Positions 1-6,151 of a stretch of DNA of 7,944 bases are shown piece after piece. The stretch's first letter is position 1, and each line of letters opens with the position of its first letter. The notes under the pieces were generated by a model. That model had not been told where the DNA came from. It worked only from the letters and a program-made list of their open reading frames with translations, and did not search any database. The translations under genes were made by a program, and so were the position numbers. The DNA comes from Caulobacteraceae bacterium (lineage in GTDB: Bacteria; Pseudomonadota; Alphaproteobacteria; Caulobacterales; Caulobacteraceae): NCBI GenBank assembly GCA_013815405.1, contig JACDGF010000085.1:1-7944 (forward strand). The letters are read 5' to 3'.

Positions 1-33
1 CACGGTCATCCTCAGACAGGAGGCGCCCAGTGA
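1..33 (+). CDS. Possible 3' end of an upstream gene (partial)
   Basis: Reading frame 1 from the window edge stays open for ten codons (HGHPQTGGAQ) and stops at TGA 31-33, seven bases before the ATG of the PLD gene. If real, this is the tail of a gene lying mostly outside the window, and the ribosome-binding site of the next gene (AGGAGG, 18-23) would sit inside it. Ten codons cannot be recognised as any family, and an open frame this short is expected by chance in GC-rich DNA. Confidence 0.2.
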   Translation, partial: HGHPQTGGAQ

Positions 34-39
34 GCTCAA

Positions 40-1512
40 ATGCTCAAACCCCGCCCTTACCGCGCGAGCGGTTTAGTACTCCCCCGCAACGCCGACCTTC
101 CCGGTGAGTTTCTTTATCGCGTGACGCCGGTGCTGATGGCGGCGTCCGGCGACCTGAGCTACGGCATTCCCCAGACGGCGGCGATCGCCCTGGCGCGGGA
201 AACCTATCCGGGCGAGGCGAACGTCGCGTTCACCCGGGGGTTCATCTCCTCGCAGGCCTTCGTCGACCGTTATCTGGACGACGGCCCGCTCCAAACCCTG
301 ATCCCGCCCGACGCCAAGACGGGCTTGAGTTTCTCGCCAACCCACAAGGACGCGACGGACGCCTATGACTGGATGGGCTTCGAGGCGCGCCGGGAAATCC
401 TCGCCCTGCTCGACGAGGCGATATCGGACCCGGCCGCCAAGGTGGGCGTGGTCGGATTCGACCTCAATCTGCCCGAAGTCCTCGACCGACTGAAGTCCCT
501 GCGCGCGCGCGCCCGGGTGATCATCGACGATTCGGCGGATCATCACGGAAACGGAGCGGCGGAGGATGGGGCGGAACGACAGCTCATCGGCGCCGGCGTG
601 GCGGTGAAGCGCCAGCACATGGGCAGCCTGCAACACAACAAGACGATCTTCGTCGATGGAACGTCGGTGCAAAGGGTCGTCTGCGGTTCGACCAATATGA
701 GCTGGCGCGGGTTTTTCGTTCAGTCGAACAATGCCCTGACCGTCACGGGCAAGGCCGCCGTCGACATCTTCGCGGCCGCGTTCGAGAGCTATTGGAACGC
801 CCCCGCTTCCTTCAAGGCCAGCCCCTCGGCCGAATGGATGAGCCTGGGCCTCAATTCCCTCGACGCCCAAATCAGCTTTTCGCCGCACGGCGCGGGAAAT
901 TCGGTCCTCAAGTCGATCGCCGACGACATCCGCACGGCCCGATCCTCCATCTTCTATTCCCTGGCCTTCCTCGCCATCACGCCGGGCGCCATCCGCGACG
1001 TCCTCTTCGCCCAGGCCGACCGGCCGGACCTGTTCGTATCGGGGATTTCCGACAAACGCGCCGGCGTCGAGGTGGCGTCGGGCAACTCGAACCGCCCGCC
1101 GACCTATGTCGCCGCCTTGGACAAGAACGCTCCGCGGCCCTTTCGCGACGAGCCGACCGGCTTGGCGGGGGGCGGGGGCGGCACGCGGATGCACCACAAA
1201 TTCATCGTGATCGATTTCGACAAGCCCGGAGCGCGAGTCTATCTGGGCTCCTACAACATGTCGAAGGCCGCCGACGGCCTGAACGGCGAAAACCTCGTCC
1301 TGATCCGGGACCGGCGGGTCGCCACGTCCTATATGATCGAAGCGGTCCGCATGATCGATCACTATGAGTTTCGCGTTGCCCACGCCGCGGCCGCCCGCGC
1401 GAGGACGGACCTCAAGCTGCAACCCCCTCCCGCCAACCCGGGCGAAAAACCCTGGCGGGACGAGGACTACGCCGATCCGGCCAAGATCAAGGACCGCGAG
1501 CTTTTCGCCTGA
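40..1512 (+). CDS. Phospholipase D-like protein with two HKD motifs
   Basis: A 490-residue protein of the phospholipase D superfamily, whose members form a covalent phosphohistidine intermediate while cleaving or transferring phosphodiester bonds in phospholipids, cardiolipin precursors or nucleic acids. Two catalytic HxK(x)4D motifs are complete: HNKTIFVD (H199, K201, D206) followed by GSTN (216-219), and HHKFIVID (H385, K387, D392) followed by GSYN (403-406). This gives the usual bilobed arrangement within one chain. A glycine-rich loop (about 375-381) precedes the second motif. I see no signal peptide or membrane segment, so it is probably cytoplasmic, unlike typical cardiolipin synthases, which have N-terminal membrane helices. 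The start at 40 has AGGAGG at 18-23, a rather long 16 bases upstream. No neighbour indicates the substrate; a nuclease, a phospholipase or a transferase are all possible. Family membership is clear, the function is not. Confidence 0.85.
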   Translation: MLKPRPYRASGLVLPRNADLPGEFLYRVTPVLMAASGDLSYGIPQTAAIALARETYPGEANVAFTRGFISSQAFVDRYLDDGPLQTLIPPDAKTGLSFSPTHKDATDAYDWMGFEARREILALLDEAISDPAAKVGVVGFDLNLPEVLDRLKSLRARARVIIDDSADHHGNGAAEDGAERQLIGAGVAVKRQHMGSLQHNKTIFVDGTSVQRVVCGSTNMSWRGFFVQSNNALTVTGKAAVDIFAAAFESYWNAPASFKASPSAEWMSLGLNSLDAQISFSPHGAGNSVLKSIADDIRTARSSIFYSLAFLAITPGAIRDVLFAQADRPDLFVSGISDKRAGVEVASGNSNRPPTYVAALDKNAPRPFRDEPTGLAGGGGGTRMHHKFIVIDFDKPGARVYLGSYNMSKAADGLNGENLVLIRDRRVATSYMIEAVRMIDHYEFRVAHAAAARARTDLKLQPPPANPGEKPWRDEDYADPAKIKDRELFA

Positions 1513-1692
1513 AAGCGGATTCGCGGTTCTGTCCTGCATTGGCGGGCCGTACTCGATGAAGATGATCATCAGGCGTTGGCGACCGGGGCCGCTCGCCTCC
1601 GCCGACAACGGCCTCCAAGTCGTTCTTGAAGCCCCATCCCGCCGGCGAACACCTCCCACCGGATCCTTATCGCGCAAAAAGTTCCGGCGTGA

Positions 1693-1719
1693 TGTCGATC
1701 CCGCCGAAGCTCGTTCGTC
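1693..1719 (+). promoter_or_regulatory. Candidate ECF42-type promoter (TGTCGA-N17-CGTC)
   Basis: TGTCGA at 1693-1698 is followed after 17 bases by CGTC at 1716-1719. From memory, ECF42 sigma factors recognise TGTCGA in the -35 region and CGA/TC in the -10 region, usually in front of genes for DGPF proteins. Here the pair lies 49 bp before the ATG of a DGPF gene whose neighbour encodes an ECF42-like sigma factor, leaving a 5' leader of roughly 40 bases. The match, spacing and position together make it a good candidate for autoregulation. The six-base element alone occurs by chance elsewhere in the window (for example 4246-4251, inside rlpA). Confidence 0.6.
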
Positions 1720-1754
1720 GAATGCGCGGGAAGCCGGCGCGGCCTCCGTAAATC

Positions 1755-1764
1755 AGAGGAGAAA
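1755..1764 (+). promoter_or_regulatory. Ribosome-binding site of the DGPF gene
   Basis: AGAGGAGAAA lies with its GGAG core 7-10 bases before ATG 1769. This is one of the best Shine-Dalgarno matches in the window. It decides the start, because the reading frame itself is open far upstream, back into the PLD gene. Confidence 0.75.
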
Positions 1765-1768
1765 GACA

Positions 1769-2191
1769 ATGCGTGTCATGGTTCTGGTAAAGGCGACGAG
1801 CGACAGCGAGGCGGGCCTCATGCCCTCGACCGAACTGCTCGAAGCCATGGGCAAGTACAACGAAGAGCTGGTCAATGCCGGCTTCATGCTGGCCGGCGAG
1901 GGTCTGCGCCCCTCGGCGAAGGGCAAGCGCGTGGCCTTCGACGGCCCCCGCCGCACGGTCATCGACGGGCCCTTCGCCGAGACCCGCGAGCTGGTCGCCG
2001 GCTACTGGCTTTGGGAAGTCAAGGACGTGGCCGAGGCGGTCGAGTGGGTGAAGCGCTGCCCCAACCCGATGCCGGGCCCAAGCGAGATCGAAATCCGCCC
2101 GGTCTACGAAATGGCGGACTTTGGCGACGCCCTGACGCCGGAAGTCGCTGAACTGCACAACCGGAGCCGCGAACAGACGCGGAACCGCTGA
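1769..2191 (+). CDS. YCII-related DGPF-domain protein
   Basis: A 140-residue protein of the YCII/DGPF superfamily, small ferredoxin-like-fold proteins related to muconolactone isomerase-like enzymes. It opens with the beta strand MRVMVLVKAT, typical of the family. The signature VIDGPFAETRELVAGYWLWE has DGPF at 66-69, and the fold ends with IEIRPVYEMADFG (107-119), where family members usually end. The last 20 or so residues are polar and probably disordered. No enzymatic reaction is established for this group; a role as an effector or partner of the adjacent sigma factor is an inference from the recurrent pairing of DGPF genes with ECF42 sigma genes. It lies 58 bp before the sigma gene on the same strand with no visible terminator, so the two are probably co-transcribed from the promoter at 1693-1719. 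ATG 1769 is preferred for its strong ribosome-binding site. Confidence 0.9.
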   Translation: MRVMVLVKATSDSEAGLMPSTELLEAMGKYNEELVNAGFMLAGEGLRPSAKGKRVAFDGPRRTVIDGPFAETRELVAGYWLWEVKDVAEAVEWVKRCPNPMPGPSEIEIRPVYEMADFGDALTPEVAELHNRSREQTRNR

Positions 2192-2249
2192 GATCCTTCA
2201 GTCGCCGTCGCGGCTTGCGTGGCCCCGTCCCCTGCCCTTAGCGGGAAAC

Positions 2250-3530
2250 GTGGTGGCGACCGAAACCCATCGGGCGATCGAGACAGTCTTCCGGATCGAA
2301 CGGGCCAGGCTCATCGCGGGCCTCGCTCGGATGGTGCGGGACGTGGGCTTAGCCGAAGAGCTGGCGCAGGACGCTCTCGTCACCGCCCTGTCGCAATGGC
2401 CGAAGACGGGGGTTCCGAAAAACGCCGGCGCCTGGCTGATGGCGGCGGCCAAGCGCCGGGCGATCGATGGATTGCGCCGCGAAAGGATGCTCGCGCGCAA
2501 GCACGCCGAGATCGGCCGCGCCCAAGAGGGCGAACAAGGCTCCGGCGCCGAGGACATCGAAGCGGCCATGGACGATGACGTCGGCGACGAGTTGCTGAGC
2601 CTGATCTTCACCGCCTGCCATCCGGTTCTGTCCACCGAAGCGCGCGCGGCCCTGACCCTGCGCCTGATCGGCGGGCTCACCACCGAGGAGATCGCCCGCG
2701 CCTTCCTCTCCAACGAAACGACCATCGCCCAGCGCATTGTCCGGGCCAAGCGGACGCTGGGCAAGGCCGGCCTCGCTTTCGAGGCGCCGCGCGGCCAGGA
2801 GCGGGAGGCGCGCCTCGCCTCGGTGCTGGAGGTCATCTACCTGATCTTCAACGAGGGATATGCGGCGACCGGCGGCGAGAACCTGATCCGCCCGGCCCTG
2901 TGCGCCGAGGCGCGGCGCCTCGGGCGAATCCTCGCGCGCCGGGCCCCCGACGAGCCCGAGGTGTTCGGACTCGTCGCGCTGATGGACATCCAGGCCTCGC
3001 GTCTGACCGCGCGCACGGCGCCGGACGGCGCGCCGATCCTTCTGACCGAGCAGAACCGCGCCCGCTGGGACCAGCTCCTGATCCGCCGAGGCTTCGCCGC
3101 CCTGGAACGCGCCGGGGCTTTGGGGGGCGGGCGCGGGGCCTATGCCCTGCAGGCCGCGCTCGCCGCCTGCCACGCGAGGGCGCGCACGGCGGCGGACACG
3201 GACTGGAAGAGGATCGCGGCGCTATACGACACTCTGAGGGAGGTCATGCCCTCACCGGTGGTCGATCTCAATCGGGCCGTGGCCTACGGCATGGCCTTCG
3301 GCCCTGAGGCCGGTTTGAAGCTCCTCGACGAGATCGCGCGAGCCGCGGCCTTGCGCGACTACGCCCCTCTGCCGGCGGCCAGGGGAGACTTTCTGTTCCG
3401 GGCCGGGCGGTTGGCCGAAGCCAGGATCCAATTCGAGCGTGCCGCCGGACTCACCCGCAACGCGCGCGAGAAGGCTTTCTTCCTCGGGCGGGCGGCGGCC
3501 TGCGGCGGCCGCCGAAGTGGCGCCTCCTGA
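2250..3530 (+). CDS. ECF42-type RNA polymerase sigma factor with TPR-like C-terminal extension
   Basis: A 426-residue alternative sigma factor that directs RNA polymerase to a small set of promoters. Residues 8-80 form the sigma2 region, including MVRDVGLAEELAQDALVTAL and AWLMAAAKRRAIDGLRRER, which correspond to the -10 recognition and melting helices. Residues 115-175 form sigma4, with the helix-turn-helix GLTTEEIARAFLSNETTIAQ. Unlike ordinary ECF factors of about 180 residues, it continues with LEVIYLIFNEGY (193-204) and helical repeats containing SPVVDLNRAVAYGMAFGPEA (335-354), the TPR-like extension of ECF42/DUF6596 proteins. That extension is thought to replace an anti-sigma factor in control, and no anti-sigma gene is visible nearby. 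The start is GTG 2250, or GTG 2253 directly after it; GGGA at 2243-2246 is a weak ribosome-binding site and the next in-frame Met (residue 28) would cut into sigma2. The trigger and regulon are unknown; DGPF genes are the likely targets. Confidence 0.92.
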   Translation: MVATETHRAIETVFRIERARLIAGLARMVRDVGLAEELAQDALVTALSQWPKTGVPKNAGAWLMAAAKRRAIDGLRRERMLARKHAEIGRAQEGEQGSGAEDIEAAMDDDVGDELLSLIFTACHPVLSTEARAALTLRLIGGLTTEEIARAFLSNETTIAQRIVRAKRTLGKAGLAFEAPRGQEREARLASVLEVIYLIFNEGYAATGGENLIRPALCAEARRLGRILARRAPDEPEVFGLVALMDIQASRLTARTAPDGAPILLTEQNRARWDQLLIRRGFAALERAGALGGGRGAYALQAALAACHARARTAADTDWKRIAALYDTLREVMPSPVVDLNRAVAYGMAFGPEAGLKLLDEIARAAALRDYAPLPAARGDFLFRAGRLAEARIQFERAAGLTRNAREKAFFLGRAAACGGRRSGAS

Positions 3531-3612
3531 GCGAGCGACCACCCACGGGAAGCGTGCCTGGACCGGAGACTGACCGCTGGATGCATCTTGGAATGTCCCG
3601 ATCGAGGAGCCT

Positions 3613-3632
3613 ATCGCGTTCCGGCGCGCGAT
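3613..3632 (-). terminator. Weak hairpin downstream of tRNA-Ser
   Basis: A perfect 6-bp inverted repeat, ATCGCG (3613-3618) and CGCGAT (3627-3632) with an 8-base loop, begins 9 bases past the 3' end of the minus-strand tRNA gene. An overlapping alternative pairing uses CCGATCG (3598-3604) and CGATCGG (3629-3635). There is no T-tract on either strand, so it could only be a weak terminator or processing site. The sigma gene converges on it from the other side. Confidence 0.25.
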
Positions 3633-3641
3633 CGGCGGCGG

Positions 3642-3731
3642 TGGCGGACGGGGTGGGATTCGAACCCACGGTGGGCTTTCACCCACGGCGGTTTTCAAGA
3701 CCGCTGCCTTAAACCGCTCGGCCACCCGTCC
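3642..3731 (-). tRNA. tRNA-Ser (anticodon UGA)
   Basis: Read on the minus strand, GGACGGG (3731-3725) pairs with CCCGTCC (3652-3646) as the acceptor stem. It is followed by discriminator G at 3645, as usual for serine, and an encoded CCA (3644-3642). The D-arm region contains GCCGAGCGGTTTAAGGC. The anticodon stem GCGGT/ACCGC encloses the loop CTTGAAA with anticodon TGA (plus-strand 3695-3697). A long variable arm GTGGG-TGAAAG-CCCAC makes it a class II tRNA, and the T arm is GTGGG-TTCGAAT-CCCAC. All stems are perfect. It decodes UCA and, by wobble modification, other UCN serine codons. It is transcribed divergently from the rlpA-type gene and converges with the sigma gene. Confidence 0.97.
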
Positions 3732-3740
3732 GGGGGGGCG

Positions 3741-3748
3741 CTTCTAGC
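3741..3748 (-). promoter_or_regulatory. Candidate -10 element of the tRNA-Ser promoter
   Basis: The minus strand reads GCTAGAAG just upstream of the tRNA 5' end. It matches seven of eight positions of the Caulobacter-type housekeeping -10 consensus GCTANAWC as I recall it. Transcription would start within a few bases of the mature tRNA end. No good TTGAC-like -35 lies at the expected distance, where the sequence is a G/C run, so the call is tentative. Confidence 0.3.
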
Positions 3749-3824
3749 AGGGGAGGGGGGCGCGGCGCCACCGGCCGGGCTTAACCTCGTCCAAAACCGT
3801 GGGGTCTAAGATTGCCTGGGAAAC

Positions 3825-3832
3825 AGGGGAGG
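3825..3832 (+). promoter_or_regulatory. Ribosome-binding site of the rlpA-type gene
   Basis: AGGGGAGG ends 8 bases before ATG 3841. It fixes the start there rather than at the in-frame GTG 3799, and it places a lipoprotein signal peptide at the right distance from the N terminus. The rest of the 109-bp gap to the tRNA holds only a poor -10-like TAAGAT (3807-3812). Confidence 0.75.
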
Positions 3833-3840
3833 CGGGTGCA

Positions 3841-4611
3841 ATGGACGCCAACGCCGGCGCATGGAGGGGCCGCGCCAGGATCGGCTTGGTCACCGCCGCG
3901 GCGGCGAGCCTGGCGGCCTGCGCCACGGTCCAGCGGCCGGCGCCGGCGCCCGCTTCTCGCGCCGGGACGCCCGGGACCATGCGGCCCTATCAAGTGGCCG
4001 GCGTCTGGTACCGGCCCACCGTTCAGCCGGGCTACGACCGGACCGGGATGGCCTCCTGGTACGGCCCGCGATCCCACAACCGCACGACCGCCGACGGCGA
4101 GGTGTTCAACGCCGACATCGCCTCCGCGGCGCACGCCACCTTGCCATTGCCGAGCACCGTCGAGGTCACCAATCTGGATAACGGCCGGCGCCTCCGCGTG
4201 CGGGTCAACGATCGCGGCCCTTTCACGCGCGATCGGATCATCGACCTGTCGAGGCAGGGGGCCAAGGACCTGGGTTTCTACGAGACGGGGATGGCGCGGG
4301 TGAGGGTACGCTATATCGGGCCGGCGCGCTTGTTCGCGTCGCGGGACCGGCCGCTATATGCCTCGGCGCCGTCGTGTCGTCGCCCGCCGCGTCCGAGCCT
4401 TGCCGAGTGCGGGCCGGCGCCTTCACCGAACGCGCAAGCGCCGAGCGCGCGGCGGCGCCGCCCTCCTAGACAAGCGGCGCGAACCGCCCAATGTGCGCCG
4501 TCATGGCGCGCGGTCTGTTCATCACCTTCGAGGGCGGGGAGGGGGCGGGAAAGTCCACCCAGGTCGACCGCCTTGTTTCCAGGCTCGCGGGCCTGGGCCG
4601 CGAGGTCGTGA
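3841..4611 (+). CDS. rlpA: RlpA-like lipoprotein, DPBB domain intact, C terminus frameshifted
   Basis: RlpA proteins are outer-membrane lipoproteins that act at the division septum; in Pseudomonas RlpA is a lytic transglycosylase acting on glycan strands stripped of stem peptides. The N terminus is a lipoprotein signal peptide with lipobox LAAC (24-27) and Ala at +2, compatible with outer-membrane sorting. The double-psi beta-barrel spans about 68-162, with GMASWYG (69-75), DGE (85-87), AAH (96-98), VNDRGPF (122-128) and IDLS (134-137). The position usually occupied by Asp three residues after Glu87 is Asn90. After about residue 176 the frame becomes a Pro/Arg/Ser-rich sequence unlike any RlpA and runs 109 bp into tmk before its TGA. 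A SPOR-like piece lies in another frame at 4404-4469. The functional product is probably only the lipoprotein plus barrel, with a junk tail. The start rests on a strong AGGGGAGG site. The family call is firm; whether the gene is active is uncertain. Confidence 0.8.
   Translation: MDANAGAWRGRARIGLVTAAAASLAACATVQRPAPAPASRAGTPGTMRPYQVAGVWYRPTVQPGYDRTGMASWYGPRSHNRTTADGEVFNADIASAAHATLPLPSTVEVTNLDNGRRLRVRVNDRGPFTRDRIIDLSRQGAKDLGFYETGMARVRVRYIGPARLFASRDRPLYASAPSCRRPPRPSLAECGPAPSPNAQAPSARRRRPPRQAARTAQCAPSWRAVCSSPSRAGRGRESPPRSTALFPGSRAWAARS
4404..4469 (+). pseudogene. Out-of-frame SPOR-domain remnant
   Basis: In the frame one base before that of the rlpA barrel, this stretch reads CRVRAGAFTERASAERAAAP and then PS and a TAG stop at 4467-4469. 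It closely resembles the first strand and helix of SPOR domains, which bind denuded septal peptidoglycan and often end RlpA proteins, and also some alphaproteobacterial D,D-carboxypeptidases. Only about 20 of the usual 70 or so residues remain before tmk begins. A single-base loss between about 4355 and 4404 would explain the change of frame. A second shift near 4446-4460 would continue the domain-like reading as AAALLDKRREPPNVRRH, but that is weaker. It could be the 3' end of rlpA or of a lost downstream gene. Confidence 0.5.
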
Positions 4612-5135
4612 AGACACGCGAGCCGGGCGGGTCGCCGGGGGGCGAGGCGATCCGCGGGCTGCTGGTCGCCGGCGAGGCGGATCGGTGGTCGCCGATCGCC
4701 GAGACCCTTCTGATGTACGCCGCGCGGCGCGACCACGTCGAAAGGGTCGTCTCGCCCGCCCTGGAGCGCGGCGCCACGGTGGTCTGCGACCGCTTCGCCG
4801 ATTCGACCCGGGCCTATCAGGGCGCCGGGGGAGGGGCGCCCGCCGGGTTGATCGAGGCCCTGGAGCGGCATGTTCTGGGCGCCGTGCGGCCCGACTTGAC
4901 CCTGATCCTGGATCTGCCCGTCGAGACGGGCCTGGCGCGGGCCGCCGCGCGGGGGGGCGGTGAAAACCGCTTCGAAGCCAAGGGACCCGACTTCCACCGT
5001 CGCCTTCGCGAGGCTTTCCTCGCCATCGCCCGCGCGGAGCCGGGCCGCTGCGTGGTCATCGACGCCGCGCCGGCGCCAAACGCCGTCGCACTGGCGGTGT
5101 GGGCGGCGGTGAGTTCCAGGGTGGGGGCGCCATGA
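4503..5135 (+). CDS. tmk: Thymidylate kinase (dTMP kinase)
   Basis: Phosphorylates dTMP to dTDP with ATP, the step that joins de novo and salvage thymidine supply to dTTP synthesis; cytoplasmic and essential in most bacteria. The 210-residue length is normal. FITFEGGEGAGKSTQ carries the P-loop GGEGAGKS (11-18), TREPGG (38-43) binds nucleotide, and CDRFADSTRAYQG (95-107) is the DR(Y/F)xDS-type motif for dTMP and magnesium. LTLILDLPVETGLARA (132-147) precedes the LID segment RGGGENRFEAKGPDF. Basic residues in the LID and none in the P-loop mark the type II bacterial form. ATG 4503 gives the family-typical start MARGLFITFEG; ATG 4491 would add four residues. Neither has a clear ribosome-binding site, so translation may be coupled to the frame running out of rlpA. 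The stop overlaps the holB start as ATGA. Confidence 0.96.
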   Translation: MARGLFITFEGGEGAGKSTQVDRLVSRLAGLGREVVKTREPGGSPGGEAIRGLLVAGEADRWSPIAETLLMYAARRDHVERVVSPALERGATVVCDRFADSTRAYQGAGGGAPAGLIEALERHVLGAVRPDLTLILDLPVETGLARAAARGGGENRFEAKGPDFHRRLREAFLAIARAEPGRCVVIDAAPAPNAVALAVWAAVSSRVGAP

Positions 5136-6142
5136 GCGAGGACATTCCCCACCCGCGAGAGGTGTTTTCCTACGAGGGGCAGGAGGCGGCGGAGACGGCC
5201 TTCCTGAGCGCCCTGGAACGTGGAAGGCTGCACCATGCTTGGCTTCTCGTGGGGCCCGAGGGGATCGGAAAGGCGACCTTCGCCTACCGCGCCGCGCGGC
5301 GGCTGTTGGGCGCGGCGGCCGATCCGTCCCTGGGTCCCCTGGGCGCGGCGCCCGACGATCCGGTCTCGCGTCAGATCATGGCCCGCGCCCACCCCGATCT
5401 CATCGTGCTTCAACGCGACACCGAGGACGGCAAGGCCCGCAAGGGGATCCCCGTCGACGAAGCCCGCGCCCTGCCGGCCTTCTTCGCCAAGTCCCCCGCC
5501 GCTTCCCCCTATCGGATTGCCATCATCGACGCGGCCGACGACCTCAATCCCAGCGCCGCCAACGCGGTTCTGAAGACCCTGGAGGAACCCCCGGAGCGCG
5601 GAGTCCTGCTGCTGGTCTCTCATGCGCCGGGCGGCCTCCTGCCCACCCTGCGCTCGCGCTGCCGGCGCCTGCGGTTCGACCCGCCGCCGGTCGAGGCGTC
5701 GATTTCATGGGTGGGGGAGAAGGTTGGGCTGGACGAGGAGGACGCCCGCCGCTTGCTGACCATGGCCCAGGGCGCCCGGGGCCGGGCGTGGCGATTGGCC
5801 GCCGCCGGCGCGCTGGACGCGGACCAGGCCGCGCGCGACATCCTCGGCGCCCTGCCGGCGACCGACGAAGCGGCCATGCTGACCCTCGCCGAGAGTTTCC
5901 GCGGGCCCATGGGCGGAGTGCGGTTCAACCTGATCCTTGACCGCCTGGCGGACCGGATCGCCGCCATGGCCAGCAAGGCGGCGCTCGCGGCCCAGGCCGG
6001 GGGCGGGGAGGGGCGCGCCCTGGACCGCGGGGCCGACGCCTGGTCGATGGTGGTCGCCATGGCCCGTGACGTCGAGACGGTGAATCTCGATCGCGCCGAC
6101 GCCTTCTACACGACCCTTTGCCGCCTGCGCGCCATCGCCTAG
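5132..6142 (+). CDS. holB: DNA polymerase III delta' subunit
   Basis: A 336-residue clamp-loader subunit; delta' acts as the stator of the complex that loads the beta sliding clamp at primed DNA. The AAA+ domain starts with LHHAWLLVGPEGIGKATFAY, a Walker A-like GPEGIGKA (41-48) ending in Ala rather than Ser/Thr, in keeping with delta' not being an ATPase. AHPDLIVLQRD (86-96) and IIDAADDLNPSAANAVLKTL (131-150, the degenerate Walker B region) are followed by EEPP and LRSRC with the SRC arginine-finger motif (175-177), which senses ATP in the neighbouring tau/gamma subunit. The zinc-binding cysteines of the E. coli protein are absent. The C terminus is helical, as expected for the collar domain. 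ATG 5132 overlaps the tmk stop (ATGA), implying translational coupling; the tmk-holB pairing is widespread in bacteria. Confidence 0.95.
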   Translation: MSEDIPHPREVFSYEGQEAAETAFLSALERGRLHHAWLLVGPEGIGKATFAYRAARRLLGAAADPSLGPLGAAPDDPVSRQIMARAHPDLIVLQRDTEDGKARKGIPVDEARALPAFFAKSPAASPYRIAIIDAADDLNPSAANAVLKTLEEPPERGVLLLVSHAPGGLLPTLRSRCRRLRFDPPPVEASISWVGEKVGLDEEDARRLLTMAQGARGRAWRLAAAGALDADQAARDILGALPATDEAAMLTLAESFRGPMGGVRFNLILDRLADRIAAMASKAALAAQAGGGEGRALDRGADAWSMVVAMARDVETVNLDRADAFYTTLCRLRAIA

Positions 6143-6151
6143 ACACCCCCG

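Larger units (their letters stand above)
1513..1768 (+). other. Intergenic region between PLD gene and DGPF/sigma unit
   Basis: This 256-bp stretch holds no recognisable gene. The frame of the downstream gene is open through it back into the PLD gene, but the translation is low-complexity, Arg/Pro/Ala-rich and lacks family features, so I treat it as non-coding. It contains a perfect 10-bp palindrome GATGATCATC (1561-1570), possibly chance. A weak inverted repeat (CCGCGA 1496-1501 with TCGCGG 1521-1526) spans the end of the PLD gene without a T-tract. Near its right end it contains the candidate ECF promoter and the ribosome-binding site of the DGPF gene. Confidence 0.5.

Noticed and set aside
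1496..1526. Inverted repeat CCGCGA/TCGCGG across the PLD stop codon as a terminator
   Set aside because: Only six base pairs, with an 18-20-base interior and no T-tract; similar pairs are frequent in DNA of this GC content.
73..1677. A 534-codon open frame on the minus strand opposite the PLD gene
   Set aside because: It is antisense to a gene with two intact HKD motifs. Its translation is Gly/Arg/Asp/Val-rich without any domain, as expected when a GC-rich codon pattern is mirrored.
1364..1768. In-frame N-terminal extension of the DGPF protein back into the PLD gene
   Set aside because: The extension has no family similarity, overlaps the PLD gene, and would ignore the strong ribosome-binding site before ATG 1769.
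2198..3173. Long minus-strand open frames opposite the sigma gene
   Set aside because: They mirror the codon bias of the sigma gene, whose sigma2, sigma4 and extension motifs are intact across the whole region.
3252..3725. Minus-strand open frame running through the tRNA-Ser gene
   Set aside because: Its N-terminal residues are a translation of the tRNA itself, and the remainder is antisense to the sigma gene.
4246..4251. Second TGTCGA as another ECF42 promoter
   Set aside because: It lies inside the conserved IDLS coding segment of rlpA and has no suitable downstream gene start.
4358..4963. Plus-strand 201-codon open frame overlapping rlpA and tmk
   Set aside because: Most of it is an out-of-frame reading of tmk. 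Only its short stretch around 4455-4500 might belong to the SPOR remnant.
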